From: Herbaspirillum sp. alder98 | Lineage (GTDB): Bacteria > Pseudomonadota > Gammaproteobacteria > Burkholderiales > Burkholderiaceae_D | Length of the DNA stretch: 64,000 nt | Direction: 5' to 3' | Assembly: GCF_020179755.1 (NCBI RefSeq) | Contig: NZ_JAIUCY010000001.1 | Location: forward strand, 744,001 to 808,000 | Shown: in pieces, positions 27,508-36,453 of the stretch | Numbering within the stretch: position 1 is the stretch's first letter | Layout of the letters: each line of letters begins with the position of its first letter | Translations under genes and position numbers: made by a program | The notes under the pieces: model-generated | Database searches by the model: none | What the model was told of the DNA's origin: nothing | Seen by the model: the letters and a program-made list of their open reading frames with translations, nothing else

Positions 27508-27921
27508 ATGGCCCACACCCGAATCCGTAAATTCAACACGCGCGCAACCTACCCCGAGCAGACCATCGACAACGACCTGTGCCAGGCTGTGGTGGCGCGC
27601 GGCACCATGGTGTTCCTGCGCGGCCAGATCGGCCAGAACCTGGACACTTCGGAAAGCGTCTGCATCGGCGACGTGCGCGGCCAGACCGAGCAGGCGATGC
27701 AGAACATCGACATGCTGCTCAAGGAAGCCGGCAGCAAGCTGGAGCATATCTGCAAGGTCACCATCTACATCTCGGACCCGCGTTTCCGCGAAGACGTGTA
27801 TCAGGTCGTCGGCAAATGGCTCAAGGGCGTCTTTCCGGTGTCGACCGGCATCGTCGTGACCGCCTTTGCCCGTCCCGAATATCTGGTCGAAGTCGACGCG
27901 ACGGCAGTCATTCCCGACTGA
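27508..27921 (+). CDS. RidA/YjgF family protein
   Basis: 137 aa starting MAHTRIRKFNTR. It has the Rid fold signature, with RGQIGQNLDTSES, QTEQAMQNIDMLLKEAGS, HICKVTIYISD and ARPEYLVEVDATAV at the C-terminus. RidA proteins hydrolyse reactive enamine/imine intermediates; other Rid subfamilies act on related compounds. Pairing with a ureohydrolase suggests clean-up of an imine formed in the same catabolic route. A terminator follows. Confidence 0.9.
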   Translation: MAHTRIRKFNTRATYPEQTIDNDLCQAVVARGTMVFLRGQIGQNLDTSESVCIGDVRGQTEQAMQNIDMLLKEAGSKLEHICKVTIYISDPRFREDVYQVVGKWLKGVFPVSTGIVVTAFARPEYLVEVDATAVIPD

Positions 27922-27963
27922 CGCGCTTCGGCCCTACTCTCTCTGGTAAGTCGTAGTATCTTT

Positions 27964-27992
27964 GGCCGCACAGCTTGTGCGGCCTTTTTTTC
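27964..27992 (+). terminator. Rho-independent terminator after the RidA-like gene
   Basis: An 8-bp perfect stem (GGCCGCAC / GTGCGGCC) with an AGCTT loop is followed by eight T. Confidence 0.92.
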
Positions 27993-28002
27993 GTCCAAAA
28001 CG

Positions 28003-28031
28003 AAACCGGCGCCTCAAAGGCGCCGGTTTCA
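28003..28031 (-). terminator. Second hairpin, probable minus-strand terminator
   Basis: A 12-bp perfect stem, GAAACCGGCGCC with GGCGCCGGTTTC, and a 5-base loop. On the minus strand it is followed by GTTTTGG, and it lies 20 bp past the stop of the candidate small gene at 28051-28194. Confidence 0.6.
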
Positions 28032-28050
28032 ATGTGTGCTGCAGCAAAAA

Positions 28051-28194
28051 TCAGGATCGATGCTGGTCGGTGCTCTGCGACAGGCCAGAATACCAACTGC
28101 AGCTATGCGGCTGGCCCTGGTGCGAACCGGTGGAGAGGTCACCCTCGTTCAGGTAATCGACCAACTTGCGATAAAGCATGGCGAAATATTGCAT
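28051..28194 (-). CDS. Candidate small protein, 47 aa
   Basis: I do not recognise it. A 48-codon frame starts with ATG after GGGGGTAGG and ends in TGA 20 bp before a strong hairpin with a short T run. The product starts MQYFAMLYRKLVDYLNEGD, with an amphipathic N-terminal helix, and ends in a polar, histidine- and serine-rich stretch (HQGQPHSCSWY, STDQHRS). An AATTGT-N4-ACAATT dyad lies upstream at 28277-28292. Start site, compact frame and terminator together support a real gene, but no homologue can be checked here; 28195-28472 is otherwise empty. Confidence 0.5.
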   Translation of the reverse strand: MQYFAMLYRKLVDYLNEGDLSTGSHQGQPHSCSWYSGLSQSTDQHRS

Positions 28195-28472
28195 GACCTA
28201 CCCCCATTTGTTGCGATTGAATGTGGCAGCTGCTTGAGCAGTGCCGTTGTTCACAGGCGCCGAGAGCCACCGATGAAATTGTTTATACAATTAATTCTAG
28301 GGGAGGACTGCCAACACGTCTATCGGGTTTTTTCTGATAAACGACTTCATGTTCCTTACTTTATGCACCTTTACCTCAATTCGTCGCCCCTGCGCAACGC
28401 CAGGCACGCCTTGCCAGAACAGATGTTCACCATGAATGAAACAATGCGCACATCGATCCAGTTTCCGGCATA

Positions 28473-29225
28473 TCAGTCCGAAAAATTCAGGTACACATCG
28501 CCCAGCCCCGTCAACTGCGCATGCACCCGGGCGCCCGGGCGGGCGTGCTGCACGCCGGTACACGAACCGGTGGTGATGATCTGCCCTTTCTTCCATGGCA
28601 GGCCACGCTGCGCGCAGTGATGCGCCAGCCATGACAGCAGCGGCCAGATGTCGCCGGCCGGGTTGGCGCCGGTCATGTGCGCCACCTCCTGGCCATCGAG
28701 CGCGACACTGGCCGTGATCCGGCGCACGTCGGTGGCGGCTTCCTCGAAGGCAATCGCCGGCCCCAGCACCAGGGCGCCATGACTGAGCAGGTCGGCCAGC
28801 CCCACCAGCGGATTGGTGCAGGGTGGATTGGCCAGCCGGGTCTCGACCACTTCGATCACCGGCAACATGGCGTCGAACACCCTCAGCATGGTTTGCCTGG
28901 TGGGCAGCGCGGCGCCGGGATCGAAGTCGTCTGCGACGCGCAGCGCCAGTTCGGCCTCGAGTCCGCGCATGCGCCACTGCGGGCCGTCCAGCACCACGCC
29001 CGAAGGCAGCACGCCGGCTTGCGGCAACGGCGCACAGCAGGGCTGGCCATCGGCGCCACGGCCGACCTTCCAGCCGCCCACGGGGCCCCACTGGCGCAGG
29101 CCGGCGTCCTGCACCGCATAGGCGGCGGTACTGTCGGGCAGCGAGAAATGGCGCCAGTCGACGGTGCTGTTAGTGATACGGGCGTCGCTCAACAGGCGCG
29201 CGGCAGAGGCGATATGCACGGACAT
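28473..29225 (-). CDS. 2-keto-4-pentenoate hydratase-type protein (FAH superfamily)
   Basis: 250 aa from the ATG at 29225 (MSVHIASAA). Features of the MhpD/TesE type of the fumarylacetoacetate hydrolase superfamily: GWKVG, an acidic metal-binding area (ELALRVADDFDPG), EVVETRL and GSCTGVQHARPGARV. Known members hydrate 2-oxopent-4-enoate or decarboxylate 4-oxalocrotonate in meta-cleavage pathways. No other genes of such a pathway are nearby, so its substrate is open. No clear ribosome site precedes the ATG; the upstream ATG at 29270 also lacks one. Confidence 0.85.
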   Translation of the reverse strand: MSVHIASAARLLSDARITNSTVDWRHFSLPDSTAAYAVQDAGLRQWGPVGGWKVGRGADGQPCCAPLPQAGVLPSGVVLDGPQWRMRGLEAELALRVADDFDPGAALPTRQTMLRVFDAMLPVIEVVETRLANPPCTNPLVGLADLLSHGALVLGPAIAFEEAATDVRRITASVALDGQEVAHMTGANPAGDIWPLLSWLAHHCAQRGLPWKKGQIITTGSCTGVQHARPGARVHAQLTGLGDVYLNFSD

Positions 29226-29427
29226 AGCGTTATGCTCATTAGGAAGATGACGAGCATTGTAATGGCGCAACCGGCAGTGGCAAAAAAATGCCTTTTAAAC
29301 AACCCGCAATAAGGCCTTCGCTGGCGCAAACCGCTTACCCGTGCCGTGCACGCCAACTTATAGATCTCGATGGCATCGTCCGCAGGAGCAAGCGACTCTT
29401 CCCCGCACGCAATATCCGCTGCAATTG

Positions 29428-30306
29428 CTAAGTGGGCATTCCTGTTGTCGCCGCATCCTGCCGCGCACCCAGTTCGTCCCAGCACGCACGCGCCATGCGG
29501 CCGATGGTATTGAACACCGAAAAATAACCCGGCAAGCCATCGGGCATCACCTTCGGCACTTCATCGGTGTAGGCCGCCATGATGAACAGTGGCCGGGACT
29601 TGCGATAGACGATGCCGCAGTCCATGCGGCCACGCTTACCGGTACCGCCCTTGTGCGCGACAAAGGTATCCTCGGGCAGGCGCGATGCGATCTTGGTGCG
29701 CAGCTTCTGCCAGCTCATCACTTCGATGGCCCACTTGCATTGCTGCGCCGTACATCCCAGCAGTTCGGCCGCCCGCGGGTCATCGATGGCGCGCAGGATC
29801 AAATCGAACAGATGGCCCTGATCGATCGGGGTAGTGGTGGTCACTTCGGACAGCGGATGATTCGCCGGCATATCAGGGCGCGGCACCGACGTGCGATGGA
29901 CCGTGCCGTGCATCCCGACCGTACGACAGAAGTCGTTAAGCTGGTCCAGGCTGATACGTTCCATGATCATCGCCGTACAGACGTTGTCGCTGATGACCAT
30001 CATCTGCACCAGCGCATCCTGCAGCGTGATGGTAAAGCCCGGTTGCAGGAACTTGAAGGTCCCCGATACCACGCCCTGGCGCAATCGTTCTTCATAGACG
30101 ATCGGCTCGTCCAGGCGCAGGCGAGCGCGATTGACCTCGCGCAACACCGCCATCAGGATCGATACCTTGCGGGTACTGGCCGTAGGAAACACATAGTCAC
30201 CAAGCCGGTTGGCGTGACTGCCGTCGAGCAGGTTCTTGACATACCAGCCAGTCACATAGCTCTGCTCGTCGCAGATGCTATTGAGGTCTTGCCACAACTT
30301 GTCCAT
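29428..30306 (-). CDS. Class A beta-lactamase-fold serine hydrolase without a signal peptide
   Basis: 292 aa. Active-site motifs of the class A fold are present: S44-T-R-K47, S106-D-N108 and K219-G-G221 (in place of KTG). The omega-loop ExxLN motif that holds the deacylating glutamate of true beta-lactamases is not found before the TTTTP turn at about 156-160. No export signal is visible, unlike periplasmic beta-lactamases. It may be a cytoplasmic amidase or esterase with this fold rather than a resistance enzyme. It stands alone, about 200 bp upstream of the hydratase gene. Confidence 0.85.
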   Translation of the reverse strand: MDKLWQDLNSICDEQSYVTGWYVKNLLDGSHANRLGDYVFPTASTRKVSILMAVLREVNRARLRLDEPIVYEERLRQGVVSGTFKFLQPGFTITLQDALVQMMVISDNVCTAMIMERISLDQLNDFCRTVGMHGTVHRTSVPRPDMPANHPLSEVTTTTPIDQGHLFDLILRAIDDPRAAELLGCTAQQCKWAIEVMSWQKLRTKIASRLPEDTFVAHKGGTGKRGRMDCGIVYRKSRPLFIMAAYTDEVPKVMPDGLPGYFSVFNTIGRMARACWDELGARQDAATTGMPT

Positions 30307-30930
30307 GTTCTTCTCTTTCGTATGCGAACGGCGCCAGGGCGCCTAAGTCAGGGATGTCACGCTTGCGGCAGATACCCGCCCGCATCCGGCTGCCGCGTTA
30401 CCGCCGGATGCACGGCCGCCATCATCGCCCCATCGTATTTACTAATGAAACAACGTATTTATTAACAACACATTCTTATGAAAAGCCTTTTCCTTGTCAA
30501 GGCAGCGTTGCGCGCAACGGACCAGATTACGGGGCGGCCGACTGATTTGACCGGGCTTTCATGCCAATGCTGCATAGGCCGGCATGTCCCGTGCGCTTGA
30601 AGCCCATATGAAATCGGCTCTTCACTGCAAGGCGCCAACTATGTACAAAGCATTGCACTGGCCGTCAGCTGCGACGACATGCAAAAAAAATCTAAAAGAT
30701 TTTGTGGTTTTTATGAGGCGGTTTTTTTGCGCCAGATTGGCGCAGTCTTTTTGCACTATCAATGTGAGCGTCGCCGCCCCTACCGCCTCAAAGCCAGATA
30801 ACAACGAGCATTGCGCTTCTTCAACCCGGGTCCTGTTTTGGTGAGCGCGGCGCCAGGACATTCAAAAGTCAAAAAATCGCCCCTCTAAAATTGTATCACT
30901 CAGTAATACGCGGAATTATTTAGCAAAACT
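30307..30930. other. Long intergenic region, no gene seen
   Basis: About 620 bp between divergent genes, clearly richer in A+T around 30660-30730 and 30880-30930. Only short frames without ribosome sites are present. It may carry long regulatory regions for the porin or an unrecognised small RNA; I cannot support either. Confidence 0.4.
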
Positions 30931-30934
30931 TCAT

Positions 30935-30964
30935 TTGACATGCCGAGTTCGGGCTGACTATTAT
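30935..30964 (+). promoter_or_regulatory. Sigma70-type promoter of the porin gene
   Basis: TTGACA at 30935-30940 and TATTAT at 30959-30964 with an 18-bp spacer. The predicted leader is about 100 nt and contains a small dyad, TGTATC-N7-GATACA (30985-31003), which could affect translation or bind a regulator. Confidence 0.7.
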
Positions 30965-31072
30965 TGTCTCGCCTATTAACCATATGTATCTTTAGATGAT
31001 ACAAGCAAGGCAAAGAACTTGACCTCGGGGTGAGTGTTTATCGTTACTAAGCATTTCTAAAGGGAGTGGAGC

Positions 31073-32284
31073 ATGAAGAAGGGTGTAATGGCATTTGCGG
31101 TGTTGTCCGCGTTTGCAGGATTGGCACAAGCCCAAAGCAGCGTCGTCATCTACGGCATTATCGATTCGGCGGTGGTCTATAACACCAAGGTCGCCACCGG
31201 CACAGCCCGCAATACCGGCAGCCTGGCGGCGCTCAATTCCGGCGGCCTGCAAGCCTCGCGGATAGGCTTTCGCGGCAAGGAAGACCTGGGTGGCGGTCTG
31301 TTCGCAGAATTCGGCCTGGAAAACGGCTTCTCCACCGACAACGGTGCAGCGCTACAAAGTGGTGCCTTGTTCGGGCGTCGTTCCATCGTAGGCTTGTCCG
31401 GCAAGAGCTTCGGCGTACTGCACCTGGGCCGCCGCAAGGACTTCACCGACGAGATCGCCGGGGCTTACTCCAGCATCACACCGTACAGCGGCTTCATCAC
31501 TGCAGTCCACGCCAACAACCTGGACCGTATCGGCGGCAATCGCGCCAACAATATGATCTACTACAGCACCCCGACCTGGTCCGGTTTCCGGGCCAACGTC
31601 AGCTATGGTTTCGGCGAAGCGGCAGATTCCATTTCAACCGGCCAGTCATTCGGCTTTGGCGCCAACTATGACCAGGGCGCGTTCGGTATCGGCTTTGGTT
31701 ACTGGCAGTCCAAGCTGGGTAGCGCCACTACTGCCTCCAGCGACCAGGGTGCCGGCAGCGGCGCAGGTTGCAGCACCACACTCGCCTCGAATGCAGGCAA
31801 GGCAGGATCGACCTGCATCAAGACCTGGATTCTCGGCTCGCACTACGACTTCGGCATGGTGACTGTGCGCGGCACCTATTCCGAGGTAAAGCAGCCGCTG
31901 CTCAACACCGGCTCGGGCGCAGCGCCGAATTTCAACACCGCGTTCACGGCAACTGCCGGCACTTCGGCGTTCACTGCCGGCGGTGTCAACAACAAGAAGG
32001 CGCAGATCCTGGATATCGGTGCCGATATCCAGCTGACGCCTGCGCTGTTGCTGACGACCAGCGCGATCCAGTCGCGTTACGACTTCATCGGTGCATCGAC
32101 CAAAGGCAAGCTGACCGCGTTCCTGGCTGGCCTGCAATATTCGCTGTCCAAGCGCACCACGTTGTACTCGACCATCGGCACCCAGAGTGCTTCGTCGATG
32201 TACAACCCGGGTACCGGTGCCGGTGCACCTGGCGCGGATGCCCGCAGCAGTTTCCTGGCAACCGGTGTTCGTCATACGTTTTAA
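31073..32284 (+). CDS. Outer-membrane general porin (Burkholderiales type)
   Basis: 403 aa behind AAAGGGAGTGGAGC. A Sec signal peptide covers residues 1-21 (cleavage after AQA). The mature start SSVVIYGIIDSAVVY and the SRIGFRGKEDLGGGL motif are typical of trimeric 16-stranded porins in betaproteobacteria, as is the C-terminal phenylalanine strand VRHTF needed for outer-membrane insertion. Loops contain a cysteine pair (residues in GCSTTLASNAGKAGSTC) that may form a disulphide. Expected role: diffusion of small hydrophilic solutes. Confidence 0.95.
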   Translation: MKKGVMAFAVLSAFAGLAQAQSSVVIYGIIDSAVVYNTKVATGTARNTGSLAALNSGGLQASRIGFRGKEDLGGGLFAEFGLENGFSTDNGAALQSGALFGRRSIVGLSGKSFGVLHLGRRKDFTDEIAGAYSSITPYSGFITAVHANNLDRIGGNRANNMIYYSTPTWSGFRANVSYGFGEAADSISTGQSFGFGANYDQGAFGIGFGYWQSKLGSATTASSDQGAGSGAGCSTTLASNAGKAGSTCIKTWILGSHYDFGMVTVRGTYSEVKQPLLNTGSGAAPNFNTAFTATAGTSAFTAGGVNNKKAQILDIGADIQLTPALLLTTSAIQSRYDFIGASTKGKLTAFLAGLQYSLSKRTTLYSTIGTQSASSMYNPGTGAGAPGADARSSFLATGVRHTF

Positions 32285-32334
32285 TGAAGTAGCCGTTGCA
32301 AGTGTAGTCTCTGGGAATTGACATCCTCTATTTT

Positions 32335-32361
32335 CCGGCCCGCTTGCGGGCCGGTTTTTTT
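32335..32361 (+). terminator. Rho-independent terminator of the porin gene
   Basis: A GC-rich stem, CCGGCCCGC with GCGGGCCGG, is followed by seven T. The rest of the gap up to 32637 shows no gene. Confidence 0.92.
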
Positions 32362-32637
32362 ATTGCATTACCAGATTTTTCCATCCCATCCTATCCCCGC
32401 AGAGCTGGTCAACAGACAGCTATCCGGGCGCCGGAGCATGTCATCCCGCGCATCGACAGATGTGCGAATCTTCCTCGCAGTACGGGCCAACGTCCCCAGC
32501 CCAACAAGGTCGGCATCGGCAGTCGTCGGTCGATGCGCCCTCTCCCCTCGGGCTCACCGGCACGGGCATCGACGATACCGGCTTCGTCGGACAAGCGTTC
32601 GGCAATGCGCTGCTTCAGTAGTCCTCGGCAAAAGCGG

Positions 32638-32664
32638 CAAAAAAAATGCCGCACGAGGCGGCAT
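32638..32664 (-). terminator. Rho-independent terminator of the chemoreceptor gene
   Basis: ATGCCGCC/GCGGCAT-type stem with a short loop, followed on the minus strand by eight T; about 60 bp past the stop of the chemoreceptor gene. Confidence 0.8.
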
Positions 32665-32723
32665 CCAGGAGCTGCAATGGAACGTTGTTCCGGGGCGGCG
32701 GCGAAGTCGGTCTCGGGCCCGCC

Positions 32724-34358
32724 TCACCTGCCTTCGTTAGTCAAGTAGTGTGGTCGCCCCATCAGTATCGGGATGGCAGTATCCGGCACCGCCTCACCCG
32801 CCGTGACCGTGCCAGGACCGATCTTGAATACCGACACCGTATCGGCCAGCGTGCCCGCCTGCTGGCTCATGGAAGCAGACGCCTGCGCTGCCTGGCCGAC
32901 CATTTCGGCGTTCTGGCGCGTCATGGCGTCCATCTGCACCAGGCGAGTATTGATTTCTTCAATCCCGGCGCGCTGTGCGTTGGTGGCTTCGGCTATCTCG
33001 TTGACGATCACCGAGATGCTCTTGACCTCTTGCACCAGCGCATTGATGGCATTGCCGGCGTTGTGCGCGATGTCGCCCCCGGCGTTGACGGTCTGCACCG
33101 ACGTTGAAATCAGGCTCGATATTTCCTTGGCGGCATCGGCAGAACGGCGGGCAAGGCTGCGAACTTCGCCCGCCACCACCGCAAAACCACGGCCCTGTTC
33201 GCCGGCCCTGGCGGCTTCGACGGCCGCATTCAGGGCCAGGATATTGGTTTGAAATGCAATGCTGTCGATCACCCCGATGATTTCATGAATCGAGCGCGAA
33301 CTGCTCTTGATCTCGTTCATCGTGGCCACCATCCGGGATACCGCATCACCGCCCTTGATCGCCGCGGCCGAAGCCGCCACTGCCAGCCGGCTGGCCTGAT
33401 CGGCGTTGTCGGCATTGAGCCGCACGGCGTCGGTCAGGCGTGCCACCGAATCGGCCACCTCGCGCAGCGATCCGGCCTGCGCCTCGGTGCGCGCGGACAG
33501 CTCGACGTTGCCATGGGCAATCTCGGTGGCGGCACCGGTGATGGCTTCGGTGCCAGTGCGCACATTGCCGACGATCTCGCACAGGTGGATGTTCATGTCG
33601 CGCAGCGCACCCAGCAGACGGCCGATCTCATCATGCGCTTCGCTGTCGATCTGCGAGGTCAGGTCGCCCTGGGCGACACGGGTGGCCACCTGCACCGCCG
33701 CGTTGAGCGGGCGCACGATACCGGCCCGGATAGACCAGGCGAAGGCACCACCGGCCAGCACCGCAAACAGCGCCACCAGATTGATGACGAACACCATGTG
33801 CCGGTCCTGCTCGACCGAATCCACCAACACCGTACGGGTGGCCTGCTGCTCGAGCGCCACCAGTTTTTCGGTCTGGGCAATCGCCTGCCGATGCAAAGGA
33901 TCGATCTTGGTCGAGATCAGTGCGATGGCCTGTTCCATATTGAACGACAGCGCGCTGGTCAGCGTTTCCTTCAAGTTGCCTTCGATTACCTGCTGCAGGC
34001 GCGTGACTTCGGTGACAATCGCACTTTCCTTGCTGTCCAGCCCGGATTTGCGCAGACTGGCCAGCGCCTCCATGTATTTGCGATTGGCGGCGCTGACGTG
34101 CTCGGCTTCGCGCTGCATGTCGCCGACGTCGGTTTGCAGGCCGATATTGCGCATGGCGATGCCGGCTTCCAGCAGGGCGCTGTTCATGCGCCCGGCCAGC
34201 TCGCTCTTGCCCGATGATCGATCGAGGTCGGTGATCAGTTGCGCCTTGTTGCGTGCGTTGAGCAGGTTGACGGTGCCCACCACCGCCACCAGCGTCACAA
34301 GCACTACGCCGAACCCGACAATCAGTCGCGCACCGATGGAAAATCTGGTTAACTTCAC
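32724..34358 (-). CDS. Methyl-accepting chemotaxis protein
   Basis: 544 aa with a GTG start at 34358 directly after GGGGGGGAGCC. A first transmembrane segment (about 10-30) and a second (about 185-207) enclose a periplasmic helical domain of roughly 150 residues of the four-helix type. A HAMP domain follows, then the signalling coiled coil with the conserved hairpin tip (NILALNAAVEAARAGEQGRG). No NWETF-type tether for CheR/CheB is present at the C-terminus. The ligand is unknown. It is transcribed alone, in the opposite direction to the porin. Confidence 0.93.
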   Translation of the reverse strand: MKLTRFSIGARLIVGFGVVLVTLVAVVGTVNLLNARNKAQLITDLDRSSGKSELAGRMNSALLEAGIAMRNIGLQTDVGDMQREAEHVSAANRKYMEALASLRKSGLDSKESAIVTEVTRLQQVIEGNLKETLTSALSFNMEQAIALISTKIDPLHRQAIAQTEKLVALEQQATRTVLVDSVEQDRHMVFVINLVALFAVLAGGAFAWSIRAGIVRPLNAAVQVATRVAQGDLTSQIDSEAHDEIGRLLGALRDMNIHLCEIVGNVRTGTEAITGAATEIAHGNVELSARTEAQAGSLREVADSVARLTDAVRLNADNADQASRLAVAASAAAIKGGDAVSRMVATMNEIKSSSRSIHEIIGVIDSIAFQTNILALNAAVEAARAGEQGRGFAVVAGEVRSLARRSADAAKEISSLISTSVQTVNAGGDIAHNAGNAINALVQEVKSISVIVNEIAEATNAQRAGIEEINTRLVQMDAMTRQNAEMVGQAAQASASMSQQAGTLADTVSVFKIGPGTVTAGEAVPDTAIPILMGRPHYLTNEGR

Positions 34359-34442
34359 GGCTCCCCCCCACAGAAACAAAGAAATACCGGTACCCGCCCT
34401 CGCGGAAATCACTGGTCCACCCTCGCGGGGACATGGCGCGAT

Positions 34443-35429
34443 CTACAATTGATCGTTGAGGTGGCAGGCCGACCAGTGACCCGGCGCGATCTGCGCCAGC
34501 AACGGGCGTTCCTGGCTGCAGCGCGGCATTGCATGCGGGCAGCGCGGGTGAAACGAACAGCCGGCGGGCGGATTGAGCGGACTGGGCAACTCGCCGGCAA
34601 TCGGCCGATGCTCGGTCACCTTGCGGTCGAGCCGGGGGGCATCGGCGATCAGGGCCTGGGTGTAGGGATGATTGGGACGGGCGAACACCGAACGGGTGTC
34701 TGCCAGCTCCACGATCCGGCCCAGATACATGATCGCCACCCGGTCGGCGATGTATTCGACCACCGCCAGGTTGTGACTGATGAACAGATAGGTCAGCCCC
34801 TTCGATTCACGCAGGTCCATGAACAGGTTCAGGATCTGTGCCTGCACCGATACGTCCAGCGCCGACACCGCTTCATCGCACACCACGAATCTTGGATTCA
34901 GGGCCAGCGCGCGCGCAATCGCAATACGCTGGCGCTGCCCACCCGAAAACTGGTGCGGATAACGCAGCGCATAGCTGGGATCGAGCCCGACCTGTTTCAT
35001 CAGCGCCGCCACGAAATCGTTGGCATCCTTCTTGCCGACCAGGCCATGCTGCAGTGCCGCTTCGCTGACCACCTGGTCGATCCGCTGGCGCGGGTTGAGC
35101 GAGGCGTAGGGGTTCTGGAACACCATCTGGATGTTGAGATGGGTGTCGACCGCCGACGGCACCAGCGCCTGGCCGTCAAAGCTGATCTGGCCCTCGCTGG
35201 GCGGCAGCAGGCCCGCGATAAGGCGACCGACAGTCGATTTTCCGCAACCGGATTCGCCCACAAGTCCCACGACTTCGCCGGACGCCACGGACAGCGAAAC
35301 CTGGTTCACGGCATAGACCCGTTGCTGCTTCGCCTGGGGCAATCCCAGCGCTGCGCCGACGCGCTGCAAGCTGGAGCGCTTGCGGCCGAAGCTCTTGCTC
35401 AGTTCCTTGGTTTCCAACAATGATGTCAT
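34443..35429 (-). CDS. Peptide ABC transporter ATP-binding protein (DppF/OppF type)
   Basis: 328 aa from the ATG at 35429, overlapping the stop of the previous ATPase gene as ATGA. Walker A GESGCGKS, the signature LSGGQ-type FSGGQRQR and Walker B FVVCDEAVSALD are intact; the C-terminal oligopeptide-transporter extension has CSFHPRCPHAMPRC, a cysteine motif common in DppD/DppF. It energises uptake together with the other ATPase. Last gene of the operon. Confidence 0.94.
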   Translation of the reverse strand: MTSLLETKELSKSFGRKRSSLQRVGAALGLPQAKQQRVYAVNQVSLSVASGEVVGLVGESGCGKSTVGRLIAGLLPPSEGQISFDGQALVPSAVDTHLNIQMVFQNPYASLNPRQRIDQVVSEAALQHGLVGKKDANDFVAALMKQVGLDPSYALRYPHQFSGGQRQRIAIARALALNPRFVVCDEAVSALDVSVQAQILNLFMDLRESKGLTYLFISHNLAVVEYIADRVAIMYLGRIVELADTRSVFARPNHPYTQALIADAPRLDRKVTEHRPIAGELPSPLNPPAGCSFHPRCPHAMPRCSQERPLLAQIAPGHWSACHLNDQL

Positions 35430-36388
35430 GATTGATTCAGCGGGTGAAAACAACGATGTTCGCGGCCGTCCAGCATGAAGACAGGGGGGACCTGGGTACA
35501 GCGCTCGGTAGCGCGGGTACAGCGTGGCCGGAAGGTGCAGCCTTCGGGCAGCGACAGCAATGGCGGCGCGCCGCCGGGGATCGAGTACAGGCGCTTGCCA
35601 TGGTTTTCGGCATGCGGCAGCGAATCGATCAGGCCACGGGTATAGGGATGCAGCGGCTGGCCGATGATCTGGTCCACCGGTCCGCGTTCGATCACCCGCC
35701 CGGCATACATCACGCACAGCTCGTCGGCCAGATCCTTGACCACGCTGATGTCGTGCGTGATCCAGATCAGGGCGGTGCCGCTATCGCGCGCCAGCTCTTT
35801 CATCTCGTACAGGATCTGGGCCTGTATCGTGACGTCCAGCGCGGTGGTCGGTTCGTCGGCGATGATCAGGTCGGGATTGTTGATCAACGCATTGGCAATC
35901 GATATCCGTTGGCGCATGCCGCCCGACAGCTCGTGCGGATAAGCACGCATGCGTTCCCTTGGGGCCGGGATGCCGACCCGTTTCAACGCATTGATCACCA
36001 GTTCCTGGCGTTCGGCGCGGCTGACTTTCTTGTGGATCTGCACCGTCTCGGCCAGTTGCTCGCCCACCCGGATCACCGGATTGAGCGACATCATCGGATC
36101 CTGGAACACCATGGCGATGCGGTCACCACGCAATTGCGACCAGCGCTTCTGTGACACCTGGCACAGGTCTTCGCCCTGGAACATGATCTTTCCCGACGCC
36201 ACCCGCCCCGGGTGCTCCAACAGGTTGATCAGCGAGAACGCGGTGACCGACTTGCCTGACCCGGACTCGCCCACGATGCCCAGCACGCGGCCGCGCTCCA
36301 GCGTGAAGGAAACCTTGTCCAGCGCCCGCGCCACGCCGGCGCGGGTGTGAAACTCGGTAACCAGTTCTGATACTTCCAAAAGCGCCAT
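35426..36388 (-). CDS. Peptide ABC transporter ATP-binding protein (DppD/OppD type)
   Basis: 320 aa. Walker A GESGSGKS, signature LSGGMRQR, Walker B LIIADEPTTALD, and the C-terminal extension with CTFRPRCTRATERC. It forms the ATPase heterodimer with the DppF-type partner, to which it is translationally coupled. Confidence 0.94.
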   Translation of the reverse strand: MALLEVSELVTEFHTRAGVARALDKVSFTLERGRVLGIVGESGSGKSVTAFSLINLLEHPGRVASGKIMFQGEDLCQVSQKRWSQLRGDRIAMVFQDPMMSLNPVIRVGEQLAETVQIHKKVSRAERQELVINALKRVGIPAPRERMRAYPHELSGGMRQRISIANALINNPDLIIADEPTTALDVTIQAQILYEMKELARDSGTALIWITHDISVVKDLADELCVMYAGRVIERGPVDQIIGQPLHPYTRGLIDSLPHAENHGKRLYSIPGGAPPLLSLPEGCTFRPRCTRATERCTQVPPVFMLDGREHRCFHPLNQS

Positions 36389-36453
36389 GATGTCTTCCTA
36401 TGTCTTGTTCTTTGTCCTGACCTGGTCCAGCTTGCGATGCCTGTCGCGGCGGC

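Noticed and set aside
28036-28620. Plus-strand frame of 194 codons downstream of the RidA-like gene
   Set aside because: It runs antisense into the hydratase gene, crosses both hairpin regions and has no ribosome site; the opposite-strand small gene has better signals.
30622-30861. 79-codon minus-strand frame in the gap before the porin gene
   Set aside because: No ribosome site, odd composition, no motif.
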